A stretch of 64,000 nucleotides of DNA. It comes from Bog-473 sp963838835. Lineage in GTDB: Bacteria; Actinomycetota; Acidimicrobiia; Acidimicrobiales; RAAP-2. Location of the stretch: assembly GCA_963838835.1 (NCBI GenBank), contig CAWITA010000016.1:62001-126000 (forward strand), written 5' to 3'. The position numbers were made by a program, and so were the translations under genes. The notes below the pieces were generated by a model. It was not told where the DNA came from. It did no database searches and was given only the letters and a program-made list of their open reading frames with translations. Positions 8,397-16,611 of this stretch are shown piece after piece. Within the stretch, counting starts at the first letter, position 1, and the number at the start of each line of letters is the position of its first letter.

Positions 8397-9038
8397 TCAT
8401 TTGATTCGCCTCGCGAACAGATAGATACGTTGCGATTGGTGCTCGTGCGCCAAAGGACCTCTCATCTCGGTCGTTTCGACGACGAATCCCGCCGCCGACA
8501 CCTTGTCCGTGATCTCCTCGGACGAATAGAAACTGCCTCCGGTGGTGGCGATGTGGTGACCGAGGAATTCATCCGTGTACACCTCGCCATCTCCCAGGTG
8601 AGTGCTGACGAGAAAGGCTCCCCCTGGATCGAGAACCCGAGCTGTCTCACCGAGAACCACACCGAGTTCCGTCCGGGCGACATGTTGGACCGAGTAGTAG
8701 GCGACGACCGCTGCGAAAACTCCGTCGCCGAAGGGAAGCTGTCGCATGTCTCCTTGACACAGGGGGAATCGGTACTTCGACCGGCAGGACGTGAGCATGC
8801 CGGACGAGAGATCCAACCCCACGACCCGTGCTCCAATCTTCGTCAGATACGAACCAGCTGACCCGGTCCCACAGCCAAGGTCCAGCAGCACACCGTCACC
8901 GGCGGCCCGCTGAGCTTGCTCGAGCATGTGGCGATCCAGGGGAAGCCGGGCCAGGTCGTCACCGAAGGCGGCGGCATAGTCACTGGCGGCGGTGTCGTAC
9001 GCCGCCTGGACCCGCTCCTTTGAGAAGGGCTCATTCAC
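8397..9038 (-). CDS. class I SAM-dependent methyltransferase
   Basis: 213 residues with the Rossmann-like SAM-binding motif LLDLGCGTGSAGSYL (about 51-65), acidic GLDLSSGML as motif II, GDMRQLPFGDGVF as motif III, and VLDPGGAFLVSTH as post-III. This is the methyltransferase_11 type. The start is GTG at 9038, 6 bases after a CATACT hexamer. The acceptor is unknown and the neighbours give no strong clue. It converges on the NTF2 gene across 223 bases containing two short palindromes (CCTGGCCAGG at 8251 and GCCGGATCCGGC at 8308), possibly transcription stops. Confidence 0.85.
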   Translation of the reverse strand: MNEPFSKERVQAAYDTAASDYAAAFGDDLARLPLDRHMLEQAQRAAGDGVLLDLGCGTGSAGSYLTKIGARVVGLDLSSGMLTSCRSKYRFPLCQGDMRQLPFGDGVFAAVVAYYSVQHVARTELGVVLGETARVLDPGGAFLVSTHLGDGEVYTDEFLGHHIATTGGSFYSSEEITDKVSAAGFVVETTEMRGPLAHEHQSQRIYLFARRIK

Positions 9039-9044
9039 TCCAGG

Positions 9045-9050
9045 AGTATG
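9045..9050 (-). promoter_or_regulatory. -10 element, leaderless methyltransferase gene
   Basis: CATACT on the minus strand ends 6 bases before the GTG at 9038; no Shine-Dalgarno sequence is present. It favours the GTG over other starts. Confidence 0.42.
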
Positions 9051-9204
9051 GCCGCCGACCCAGGCCGTGGGCGAGCAACGTTTCGCGCCGCGTCCAGAGG
9101 AGGCTCGAGAGAGATCGGAGCAAAGGGCGCGTTGCCCGTGTCGCGCACCGTGTTGAGAACAATGCCCTCGTCGAACGGTCGTTTACCTGTCCCCTGGTGG
9201 CGCC

Positions 9205-10020
9205 TTAGATCGAGGGAATCGAGCCCCCGTCCACGGGGATCATTGCCCCGGTGATGTATGAGGCCGCTGGAGACAGAAGAAAGGTGGCGACCCGCCCGAG
9301 TTCGGCGGGTTCACCGTATCTCCGCAGCGGGATCGCCTGGGACACGCGGGCGCGCACCTCGTCGGGATCCCCGTTTCGAGCGTCCAGCTCACGCACCCTG
9401 TCAGTCGCGATGCGAACCGGGAGCAGGCCGTTCATCCGTACTCCGCTCGGACCAAACTCGATGGCGAGCTCCTTGACCACGCCGGCCAAGCCGGGAAAGA
9501 GCCCGTTTGAAAAGGGGAGATCTTGCAGTGGCACGCGCACCGAAGAGGCCAGTACGAATGCGGCCGAACCGCCCGTCCCGAGCAGTGCCCCTTTGTCCGA
9601 ATCCTCCTCGAGGGGAGAGCTCAGCTCGGAGCCAAGGGCACGAGCCAGGCGGACAGCGCCGAGGAAGAGGCTCTCGAAGGCCGACCGCCACTGTTCATCG
9701 GTCGCGGTTGCGATGGTCCCAGTCCCCGTCCCGCCCGCATTTATCAGTGCACCATCCAAACGACCAAAACGACCTTTTGTTGCGGCGATCAGCTGATCGG
9801 ACGACGCTGGGTCCGCGTTGTCCACGACAGTCCATCCAACGTTCTCGGCGGCGGCACCCTTTTGCACGAGCCGGGCAACGGCGGCGGACGCCGTGGCGGA
9901 ATGAGGAGAGCTCAGCATGACCCGAGCTCCCTCTGCGATGAGCGCCTCGACCGTGGCGAACCCGAGGCCGCGGCTACCCCCGGCGACGAGGTAGACGCGG
10001 TCTCGCATTCCCAAGTCCAC
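9205..10020 (-). CDS. divergent SDR-family protein lacking YxxxK
   Basis: 271 residues from the GTG at 10020 (VDLGMRDRVYL; the ATG at 10008 is the alternative). VAGGSRGLG binds nucleotide, INAGG and LASSVRV match SDR motifs, and the C-terminus ends in ITGAMIPVDGGSIPS as FabG-like proteins do. Where YxxxK is expected the protein reads PFSNGLFPGLAG, so the catalytic tyrosine and lysine are absent. A subgroup of actinobacterial SDRs with SNGLxPGLA is known to me from annotation, but its chemistry is not. It may bind NAD(P) without classic SDR catalysis. Confidence 0.82.
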   Translation of the reverse strand: MDLGMRDRVYLVAGGSRGLGFATVEALIAEGARVMLSSPHSATASAAVARLVQKGAAAENVGWTVVDNADPASSDQLIAATKGRFGRLDGALINAGGTGTGTIATATDEQWRSAFESLFLGAVRLARALGSELSSPLEEDSDKGALLGTGGSAAFVLASSVRVPLQDLPFSNGLFPGLAGVVKELAIEFGPSGVRMNGLLPVRIATDRVRELDARNGDPDEVRARVSQAIPLRRYGEPAELGRVATFLLSPAASYITGAMIPVDGGSIPSI

Positions 10021-10124
10021 AGAACCATTCTGTCCGGGTGACGCCAGGCACGGCAGGTGCGACCACTTCGAGCCGAAACCGCGGTAGGTACCGAACGGAG
10101 ATGGCGGTTCAGTCGCGAGCTCGC

Positions 10125-10781
10125 CTACGGGGACGAGAGGGTCAAGGAGGGCAGGTTCTCCCGGGGAAGATTGGCGCGAGGCCGGGTGATCTCGAAAAAT
10201 CCCTGGTGCTCCGAGAGCACCTGGATGGCGTCCCACAGGCGTACCGCCGCTACGCCCGTTGGGGCCGGCGCCATGACCGGTCCCTTGAAACCATGTGGTG
10301 GATCGCCCCGCACCACGATCGTCGGCGTCTGCGTCTTCGGTCCCCCGAAGGCGTAGGCCACTTCCATGGCCTCACATATCGGGACATCCCACTTCGCATC
10401 CTCTGCTGCCGCGATGAGCCCAGCGTCGAGTCCAGCGGCCGCGATGCAGTCGGCCAACAACGTGTCGGTGTTGGGGCGCCGTGGCGCTATGTAACGTGAG
10501 CCCCACTCGGCATAGAGACGGTCCACGACGTCCTCTCCACCCTCGGCGCGCGCCGCCTCGAAGATCCGCAGCATGCGGTGAGAGAGCGCGTGACCGTCGA
10601 GAGCCTGCTGTCGGAACTTCTCGGGAACCGTCGGTGCCACGCCGTAGTCGTCGCGTATCTCCAAGCAGTACGAGCGCCAGGAGACCACCAGGTCCCGCTC
10701 CGGCGCCACTTCCACCAGCCAACGCGACGTGACCCACGCCCACGGACAGCTGGGATCGACAAAGAACTCCACGTCTGTCAT
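10125..10781 (-). CDS. DsbA-family protein with CPWA active site
   Basis: 218 residues. EFFVDPSCPWAWVTSRWL at the N-terminus, TPTIVVRG with a cis-proline (about 152-159) and the C-terminal FFEITRPRANLP match the actinobacterial DsbA group that includes mycobacterial Rv2466c, a mycothiol-dependent reductase. The second cysteine of CPWC is alanine here (Cys12, Ala15), so a two-cysteine disulphide cycle is not possible. A mixed disulphide with mycothiol or an isomerase-type role is inference. The ATG at 10781 is 6 bases after a -10 hexamer, and the next gene downstream (SDR) begins about 100 bases later. Confidence 0.8.
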   Translation of the reverse strand: MTDVEFFVDPSCPWAWVTSRWLVEVAPERDLVVSWRSYCLEIRDDYGVAPTVPEKFRQQALDGHALSHRMLRIFEAARAEGGEDVVDRLYAEWGSRYIAPRRPNTDTLLADCIAAAGLDAGLIAAAEDAKWDVPICEAMEVAYAFGGPKTQTPTIVVRGDPPHGFKGPVMAPAPTGVAAVRLWDAIQVLSEHQGFFEITRPRANLPRENLPSLTLSSP

Positions 10782-10787
10782 GACCGG

Positions 10788-10793
10788 AGGCTA
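10788..10793 (-). promoter_or_regulatory. -10 element, leaderless DsbA-like gene
   Basis: TAGCCT on the minus strand lies 6 bases before the ATG at 10781. It is paired with a rightward leaderless promoter in the same 86-base divergent region. Confidence 0.42.
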
Positions 10794-10832
10794 CCGCCGG
10801 GCCACCATGGGAGACACCCTCACTCGGCGCGG

Positions 10833-10861
10833 TTGTTGTCGCCTTGGGAGAACGCCATACT
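10833..10861 (+). promoter_or_regulatory. promoter of leaderless DinB-like gene
   Basis: TTGTTG (10833-10838), a 17-base spacer and CATACT (10856-10861) make a good sigma-70-type promoter. The expected transcription start falls on the GTG at 10868, which decides that start over the TTG at 10844. Confidence 0.5.
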
Positions 10862-10867
10862 TGGCTC

Positions 10868-11500
10868 GTGAGCGGCGCGGCCGAGACCTCTCGCCCCCGG
10901 CAGGCGGGCGGGGCCACCCTGGACGACCTGCGGCGCCAACGGGGGGAGGGCTGGCAATGGGCCCGGGCCCAGACGGATCGTTGCCCTCAGTGCGGTGCGC
11001 ATCCGGCCGCGATGGATCGAGCCTCGCTGGGCACCGAGTTGATGGTGTCGACCGCGGCGTGGCGGACCTTCCTCATGCAAGCGGACGAGACGTACCTGCG
11101 CACAAATCCGGCTCCGGGGATCTTCTCCCCGATCCAGTACGGGGCACACGTGCGGGACATCCTGCGGGTCTACGGCGACAGGATCCTGATCATGCTCGAG
11201 GAGGACAATCCGGTCTTCCCCCAATTCAACCCCGACGAGAGGGTCTGGGAGGGCTACAACCGACTGGGTCGAGACGAGCTGGCTGAGGACCTGGAGGCAC
11301 AGGCCAGACGGCTCGTCACCATTTTGGAGGGGCTGCAACCGGCACAGTGGTCACTGACCATGACCCGGGACGGCGGAGGCGACGGCGTCTACCGCTTTAC
11401 GGTGGCCGGTTTGGCCAGCTATGCGGTGCACGAGGCCCACCACCACCTTCTCGATGCCGAGGGGACCTTGCCGCCAACCACGACGGACCCGCGGCACTGA
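10868..11500 (+). CDS. DinB / maleylpyruvate isomerase-like protein
   Basis: 210 residues. The four-helix DinB-like fold is suggested by FSPIQYGAHVRDILRVYGDRILIML in the middle and SYAVHEAHHHLLDAE near the end; the spaced histidines resemble the metal triad of DinB / mycothiol-dependent maleylpyruvate isomerase proteins. An N-terminal CPQCG segment is common to the actinobacterial branch. Such proteins often use mycothiol or another low-molecular-weight thiol, which would fit the DsbA-like gene transcribed divergently. Substrate unknown. Confidence 0.78.
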   Translation: MSGAAETSRPRQAGGATLDDLRRQRGEGWQWARAQTDRCPQCGAHPAAMDRASLGTELMVSTAAWRTFLMQADETYLRTNPAPGIFSPIQYGAHVRDILRVYGDRILIMLEEDNPVFPQFNPDERVWEGYNRLGRDELAEDLEAQARRLVTILEGLQPAQWSLTMTRDGGGDGVYRFTVAGLASYAVHEAHHHLLDAEGTLPPTTTDPRH

Positions 11501-11518
11501 GCGAGAGCCGGAGGCACG

Positions 11519-12016
11519 GTGGAGCACGACGTCGGACTGCAGGATCGGCTGGCCGCCCTCGAAGAGCGTGTCCGGCTGCTCGAGGACCACGTCGCGATCC
11601 TGCGGCTCGTCAACAGCTGGGGGCCCGCCGTCGATACGGGCAGCAGCCAAGCCGCCGGTGCCCTCTTCGACGAGTCCGGGGTCCTCGAATCGGACCTGTC
11701 GCGCCTGGAGGGCCCCGCCGACGTTGTTGCGATGGTCGAGAGCGATGGGCAGCAATCATTGATCCGTCAAGGCTGTGCCCACGTACAGACCGCGCCGGTC
11801 GTGACGGTCGAGGGTGACGAGGCCACGGCGGTGACCTACTCGCAGGTCTACCTGCACACCGAGCATGGCCACGACGTGTGGCGCGTGTCGGCCAACCAGT
11901 GGGAGTTCCGCCGCATCCAAGGTGGTTGGCGTGTCACGCGGCGCGTGAATCGCGTCATCGACGGCGGGCCCGAGGCCCATCAGATACTGGTGCGCGCGCT
12001 CGGCGTGCGGTCCTGA
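11519..12016 (+). CDS. SnoaL-like NTF2-fold protein
   Basis: 165 residues. An N-terminal coiled-coil-like helix (LQDRLAALEERVRLLEDH) precedes a SnoaL_4 domain with ILRLVNSWGPAVDTGSS and a closing QWEFRRIQGGWRVTRRVNR. The GTG start has GGAGG about 8 bases upstream and follows the DinB-like gene by 18 bases, so the two are probably co-transcribed. This is the third NTF2-fold gene in 6 kb. Enzymatic role not assignable. Confidence 0.75.
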   Translation: MEHDVGLQDRLAALEERVRLLEDHVAILRLVNSWGPAVDTGSSQAAGALFDESGVLESDLSRLEGPADVVAMVESDGQQSLIRQGCAHVQTAPVVTVEGDEATAVTYSQVYLHTEHGHDVWRVSANQWEFRRIQGGWRVTRRVNRVIDGGPEAHQILVRALGVRS

Positions 12017-12086
12017 CAGGAGGAGAAGCGGCCGACCTCAGCGGCGCAGCTCCGACCTCCGAGAGCCGGTCAATGCGTGTCCTTGA

Positions 12087-12407
12087 TCACGCGAGACGGG
12101 TCGCGGCCACCCGGCCTCCCTCCACCGCGAGGGAGGCGACGGGCCCCTCGGTGTCGCCGCGCCGGCGAACTTCGTAGCTTCCCTGCCCGAGGGTAGGAAA
12201 CAGAGCCGCGTACATCTCACCGTCGGGGATGTGCCGGGCCCGGACCGCGACATGAGTGCCGTCCCAGTGAGCGCCGCAGGGACGAATCTCGATTTCGGAG
12301 CCGACAAGGGCCGCCGGTGCGTGCACGATGGCGGCACCGACATCTCCGCCGATGTCGAGCACGACTGATCCCTCCTCGCTGGGACCGTGGAGATGGTGAG
12401 TATCCAT
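12087..12407 (-). CDS. small conserved beta-rich protein, unknown function
   Basis: 106 residues. SVVLDIGGDVGAAIVHAP and HVAVRARHIPDGEMYAALFPTL recall a conserved actinobacterial small protein that I know only as hypothetical. It has no membrane segment or signal peptide and is probably all-beta. The ATG lies 4 bases after the DUF4331 stop, so the two are translated together. Confidence 0.6.
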   Translation of the reverse strand: MDTHHLHGPSEEGSVVLDIGGDVGAAIVHAPAALVGSEIEIRPCGAHWDGTHVAVRARHIPDGEMYAALFPTLGQGSYEVRRRGDTEGPVASLAVEGGRVAATRLA

Positions 12408-12411
12408 GGCG

Positions 12412-13914
12412 CTACGGCGCGACTGAGACCGGCGTCACGGACGGGTTCGAGTAACCGCTGTAGGGCGTGCCCAGATACGGGAAGGCCGGCAGGTAATGCT
12501 CGGTGCCCTTCGCGGAGAGGTCGGTACCAGTGCCACTGGTCGTCAGCCCGAAGTCGACCAAGCCCGCCGCCGCGTCGGCGGTGAACTTCGCCACGTATCC
12601 CAGCGTCGCCCCGGCGACCGCACGCAGCGCGATGGTGGCCACGTCGTCGAACACCCTCCGGCCGTTGGGCCACCCCGCCACGTCGAGGCCCAGGAGGCCC
12701 AAACTGTTCGGGCTCGACGAGGGCGGGATCGCTGTGTTCAGCCGCAACATGTCCGCCTTGACGCCCGTGCCGTTGTAGTTGGTGAAGGTCGGGGCCTGGG
12801 TGATCACCCCCGCCGGGATCCCGGTGAGGAAGATGGCCTCGATGTCGGGCCGCGTATTGGGCGAGCCGCTGTTGTACGCGGCGAGGTTGGGGAACACGCT
12901 CGGGGCGTACAGGCTCGGCAACAGCTTTCCCAGCAGCGGCTCGCTGAAGTAGTTCAGGAATTCCGTGCCGTCCGTGATCGGCGGCTGCGTGTTCCAGACG
13001 TCCTTGGCGCCGATCCCGATGAGGAGCTCGTTGACAAGCGGGTTGCCAAGGCGCGATACCTGCGTCCACGGGCCGCTCCAGAGGTCGCCTCCGTTGAGCC
13101 AGTTTCCCCACACCCGGACCCGCTGGCGGCTGGCCGTGGTCCACACGCCGATGACGGCGGCGGGGTCGCTCGGGCCTGTCGGATTGGAGCGGGTGAGTTG
13201 GCCGGCGGGTACCTGCAGCGCCAGCGTGTGCACGTTCACGTCGGCGGTCGAGTTCACGCCGGGCATGCCGTTCATCAGCCCGGCCGCGGGGCCTCCGACG
13301 TGGTCGCCGGCAAATCCGCGCAGGTCCCCGAGATCGAAGACGGCGCCGAGGTCGACGTAGAAGCCCTCGGCCCGTTGCCCGGCGAACACCTGAGCCGAGA
13401 ACGGTCCGGCCCCCACGGTGTGGATGGCCGCGGTCGCCAGGGCCGTGTAGTTCGGGGTCGACAGCGGCCCGATGTTGCACGGCGGGCAGAGGAGACCGGA
13501 GCCTAAGACGACCGACGAACCACCCCAGCGATTGGCGGGATTGTGGTCGACCCGGGTCAGGGTATAGGTCTGCTGGCGGTTCCAGTTCGACGATGGTGAC
13601 GGCGGCGTCAGCGCGGTGATCGGACCGTCGTTGTAGAGGAACGATGCCGGGAGGTTGTTGACGGTGGTGAAGCGGAACTGGTAGCTGATGTCCGGGACAC
13701 CGTTACCGGTGTTATCGATATGGACTTCGTACAGGACGTCGTCGGCGAACTCGTAGAAGTTCGGGCCGCCGTCGGGAGCCTCGAGCGGGATGTAGTTTGC
13801 GATCAGCGTGACTGTTCCCGCGGCACTCTTGTCGGGGCTCATAAAGGCGTAGACATCCGTGCTGTCGGCGACGGGATCTTTCGAGATCTCGGGTGCTTCG
13901 CGGTGAGACGACAT
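12412..13914 (-). CDS. DUF4331 domain-containing protein
   Basis: 500 residues starting SSHREAPEISKDPVADSTDVYAF, the hallmark opening of DUF4331. Further family features are the YEFADDVLYEVHIDNTG segment near 55 and the C-terminal PAFPYLGTPYSGYSNP. Function of the family is unknown; it is a large, mostly beta protein often found near redox or stress genes. No export signal is seen on this protein although its composition is that of an extracytoplasmic protein. The ATG has AGGAGG upstream. The gene lies between a Tat-signal protein and a small beta protein in one operon. Confidence 0.85.
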   Translation of the reverse strand: MSSHREAPEISKDPVADSTDVYAFMSPDKSAAGTVTLIANYIPLEAPDGGPNFYEFADDVLYEVHIDNTGNGVPDISYQFRFTTVNNLPASFLYNDGPITALTPPSPSSNWNRQQTYTLTRVDHNPANRWGGSSVVLGSGLLCPPCNIGPLSTPNYTALATAAIHTVGAGPFSAQVFAGQRAEGFYVDLGAVFDLGDLRGFAGDHVGGPAAGLMNGMPGVNSTADVNVHTLALQVPAGQLTRSNPTGPSDPAAVIGVWTTASRQRVRVWGNWLNGGDLWSGPWTQVSRLGNPLVNELLIGIGAKDVWNTQPPITDGTEFLNYFSEPLLGKLLPSLYAPSVFPNLAAYNSGSPNTRPDIEAIFLTGIPAGVITQAPTFTNYNGTGVKADMLRLNTAIPPSSSPNSLGLLGLDVAGWPNGRRVFDDVATIALRAVAGATLGYVAKFTADAAAGLVDFGLTTSGTGTDLSAKGTEHYLPAFPYLGTPYSGYSNPSVTPVSVAP

Positions 13915-13944
13915 GGTTTCCTCCTGAGGGTGAGATGGACGGGA

Positions 13945-14292
13945 CTATGGACGGGCGGCGGACGCCAAGCTGCGGGCGAGTCCGGGGGAGTGAACGACGA
14001 CCTCTCGCTCTCCTTGGAACAGGCTGATCTCGCCGGTGTTGAGGTCCTTGACCTGGGCGACCAGCGGTTCCGTGAGGGCGCCGCTGTCACTTGCGGCATC
14101 ACTGACGCCCGTGTCGACGGCCGGAGCGTCCGCTGCGGTACCCGCGACAAGCGTGGAAATTCCGGGAACACTGCTGGCCACGGCTACGGCGGCGGCAGTG
14201 AACGTGCTACGGCGCAGGAAGGTGCGGCGGTTCAGGCTCCCGCGCCAGCCATCGGCGTCCGCTGCGTGCTCGTCAGACGGCTCAGGGCTCAT
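13945..14292 (-). CDS. small twin-arginine signal protein
   Basis: 115 residues from the ATG at 14292 (GGAGG upstream). NRRTFLRRSTFTAAAVAVAS (about 23-42) is a twin-arginine Tat signal with RRTFLRR and a hydrophobic stretch. The mature part is only about 65 residues, with a conserved-looking core EPLVAQVKDLNTGEISLF and GEREVVVHSPGLARSL. It begins the operon with DUF4331, 30 bases before that gene. A small Tat substrate next to a large signal-less partner suggests carrier-assisted export, which is inference. Confidence 0.68.
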   Translation of the reverse strand: MSPEPSDEHAADADGWRGSLNRRTFLRRSTFTAAAVAVASSVPGISTLVAGTAADAPAVDTGVSDAASDSGALTEPLVAQVKDLNTGEISLFQGEREVVVHSPGLARSLASAARP

Positions 14293-14481
14293 GGCCAACC
14301 TCCGTTCCGTTCTCCACGGTGTATCCGGAGCCACCCAAGGGTTGGATGTCAGCGCCACCCAAATAGTTGAGAAAAATTCGATCCACCGAGCCGGTCCGCC
14401 GTGACACAGAAAGCAGACGGGTCAAACGGATCGACATCGAGCAATCAGCGGACCACGGACAGCAGCGAGCGCAGCGACGCG

Positions 14482-15042
14482 TCAGGCCAATGGAGCGGCC
14501 TGCTGGGGCAGGATCGACACCTCGGCGTCGCGCAGCTGGGCGAGGACGCGGTTCTCCCGCCCGTAGGCCAGAGGAGTGAAGAGGATGGTGTCGAGCGGGA
14601 ACCACACGCCCACCCAGACCAGCACCCATCCGGTGGTCGAGGCGACCAGGTTGACGTTGCCCGACGGCCCCACCAACGCGCCGGCATAGATCACCAGCAG
14701 GTAGCCGATGAAGGCGATCGGTACACCGACCCACAGCGACGAGAGACCACCGAGCCAGGTCGCGCGCCGCTCCCGTTGGTTGTACGTGATGCGGTGGACG
14801 CAGTAGCGACGGAGCGCCCCGGTCACCCGGTCGCTCAGGCCCTCTTCGATCTCAGAGGGCGGCAACAAGAGCTTCAGCCTTACCGGTGTCCGCGAGTAGT
14901 GGGCACGGAGCACGCTGATGCAGAATTCGATCCCGGTGAGGTAGTTGCGGTACTCGGAGAACAGGTCGGTCGGGGCCAGGACGAACAGCTCCTCCACCCC
15001 GTTGAGCCTCAGCTCAATGACCTCATGCTCCTTCCTGGCCAC
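14482..15042 (-). CDS. membrane protein of unknown function
   Basis: 186 residues. The N-terminal 95 residues are soluble and basic/acidic mixed (KEHEVIELRLNGVEELFVLA). Two hydrophobic segments follow at about 97-121 and 131-157, and a short cytoplasmic-looking tail ends the protein. The GTG start has TAGAAC six bases upstream, like the leaderless pattern elsewhere. I do not recognise the family. It stands between the Tat/DUF4331 operon and a divergent small gene. Confidence 0.6.
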   Translation of the reverse strand: MARKEHEVIELRLNGVEELFVLAPTDLFSEYRNYLTGIEFCISVLRAHYSRTPVRLKLLLPPSEIEEGLSDRVTGALRRYCVHRITYNQRERRATWLGGLSSLWVGVPIAFIGYLLVIYAGALVGPSGNVNLVASTTGWVLVWVGVWFPLDTILFTPLAYGRENRVLAQLRDAEVSILPQQAAPLA

Positions 15043-15178
15043 GGCACAGTTCTAGCTCAGGAGATCGACGGCGACGCACGGATACCCGCAAAAGCAGACC
15101 GAGCACCGCGGCGCGATCGACGCGGTTCAGGTTTCCGCCATTCGGCGCCTGGCGCTCGACTCGGCGATGGAGCCGCAG

Positions 15179-15184
15179 CATAAT
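15179..15184 (+). promoter_or_regulatory. -10 element, leaderless small gene
   Basis: CATAAT ends 6 bases before the ATG at 15191, with no ribosome site. This decides the ATG at 15191 over the ATG at 15167. Confidence 0.45.
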
Positions 15185-15190
15185 CACCGT

Positions 15191-15577
15191 ATGCGACCGC
15201 GACGCCTGAGCATCCCTGACGCTCGGGGCCAGGGGGCGACACTGACGGTGACGCGGCACCCCGAACAGCGAAAGATCGTGTTGAGCCATTGGCGCGACGG
15301 ACTGTGCGTCGCTTCGACCCCCGTCGACGTGACCGAGCTCGCTGCCCTCATCGGCGTTCTGGCGGATGCGCTCGGCGATGCCGTCGACGCACCGACGCAG
15401 CCGGTTGCGGATTCCCCGCAGCGACCGTCGCTGCTCTCATCGATCCGAAAGTGGATCCGACCGAAGCTGGCTCGGGTCGGCGAGCTCCGCCTCGTGGGCG
15501 AGCCGACCGAGCACACGAAGGTTGCGCAGCAACCTCGGGAGACGGCGCACGAGCACCGTGGACATCCAGCCTTCTGA
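15191..15577 (+). CDS. small conserved actinobacterial protein, unknown function
   Basis: 128 residues. The conserved core LTVTRHPEQRKIVLSHWRD followed by GLCVASTPVDVTELAALIG recurs in many actinobacterial hypothetical proteins I have seen. Residues after about 75 are basic and low in conservation. No membrane segment or signal. The end overlaps the possible GTG start of the PhoU-like gene by 20 bases in another frame, so the two are probably co-transcribed. Confidence 0.62.
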   Translation: MRPRRLSIPDARGQGATLTVTRHPEQRKIVLSHWRDGLCVASTPVDVTELAALIGVLADALGDAVDAPTQPVADSPQRPSLLSSIRKWIRPKLARVGELRLVGEPTEHTKVAQQPRETAHEHRGHPAF

Positions 15578-16196
15578 ACTGGCTATGTTCAAGGCTGTGG
15601 TGGAGCCCCCGGTCCAACCCCTGATGCTCAACCTGTTCGCTCTCGTCCGCGAGGCCTTGGCGCGCGCCACATGGGCACTGTTGAACGGCGACAAGGAGCT
15701 GGGGGAGTCCGTCGTCGACGGTGATCAAGACATCGATGAACTGACCTCCGACGTGGAGCTCCTGATCTGGTCGCGTATCGAGGCTGATGAGCTCGACCGG
15801 CGCAGCCTCCGAGAGCTCATCGGGACGCTCATGCTCCTCCCGGAACTGGAACGCAGCGCGGACCTTGCGGAGCACATCGCACAGCGGGCCCTCACGAACG
15901 TGGGGACACAGATGACACCGGTCGGTCGCGGCATCGTGCAGCGGATGTCCGAGGTGGCGGCCGAGATGTGGCAGACCGTCGCGGCCGCCTACGTCGACCG
16001 CGACGCCGAGGGACTCGAACTGGACGAAGAGGACGAAGAGCTCGACATTCTCCATGATCGTCTGACCAACGAGACCGCAAAGGGCGACATGCCGCCGACC
16101 GTGGCGGCACAGGTCACGCTGGTCTCCCGCTTCTACGAGCGTATCGGCGATCACGCGGTCAATCTCAGCCGCCGCATCGCGGCGTTTCAGACGTAA
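15558..16196 (+). CDS. PhoU-like domain protein
   Basis: 212 residues from the GTG at 15558 (the ATG at 15585 is the alternative). The helical, acidic sequence contains two PhoU-type repeats: DGDQDIDELTSDVELLIW with PELERSADLAEHIAQRAL, and EDEELDILHDRLTNE with VSRFYERIGDHAVNLSRRI. The E/DxxxD plus ERxGDH motifs are the metal-cluster ligands of PhoU. PhoU proteins modulate phosphate uptake and signalling, but no pst or phoR genes are in the window, so a stand-alone role is possible. Co-directional with the small gene before it. Confidence 0.83.
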   Translation: MDIQPSELAMFKAVVEPPVQPLMLNLFALVREALARATWALLNGDKELGESVVDGDQDIDELTSDVELLIWSRIEADELDRRSLRELIGTLMLLPELERSADLAEHIAQRALTNVGTQMTPVGRGIVQRMSEVAAEMWQTVAAAYVDRDAEGLELDEEDEELDILHDRLTNETAKGDMPPTVAAQVTLVSRFYERIGDHAVNLSRRIAAFQT

Positions 16197-16246
16197 CCGC
16201 TCCGACCACCACCGCAGGACCCGACAGCAGTCCAACGGGGCCGGCG

Positions 16247-16441
16247 TCAGCCCGGTGGCGGGTCGCGGTCGACCACCTGGTGGCGCGTGCGGTCGGCATC
16301 GTCGAGCGGGCGGGGCGGCCCCGCCCAATGAGGGAGCGGGTCGCTGGCCGGAAACGTGTCGCGCAACTCGGCGTCCAACCAGCCCCCTTCCGAGATGGTC
16401 TTGGGCACGACATCGTGTTGGCGTTCGCCGTTGTCTTCCAT
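16247..16441 (-). CDS. small FPASDP-motif protein
   Basis: 64 residues from the ATG at 16441 (GTG at 16471 is possible). LDAELRDTFPASDPLPHW contains FPASDP, a signature found in a widespread family of short bacterial proteins of unknown function. The rest is charged and disordered. The motif is the main reason to accept so short a gene. Confidence 0.55.
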   Translation of the reverse strand: MEDNGERQHDVVPKTISEGGWLDAELRDTFPASDPLPHWAGPPRPLDDADRTRHQVVDRDPPPG

Positions 16442-16599
16442 GACCACCCCATCATGCGTCGTGGAGCGCACCGGTGTCCCCTATCCTTCGCCCTGCAGTC
16501 CCTCCCGCCGGCGCCGTGCGGCCAAGGTGGCTGAGCCCCCGCTCCGGCGTGGTGCTCACCGCATGGTGCACGTTTTCGGGCCGGTGGCCCACCATGGGG

Positions 16600-16605
16600 G
16601 ACAAT
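16600..16605 (+). promoter_or_regulatory. -10-like element before the short leader ORF
   Basis: GACAAT ends 6 bases before an ATG at 16612, the same spacing as other leaderless starts in the window. Confidence 0.3.
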
Positions 16606-16611
16606 GACCGC

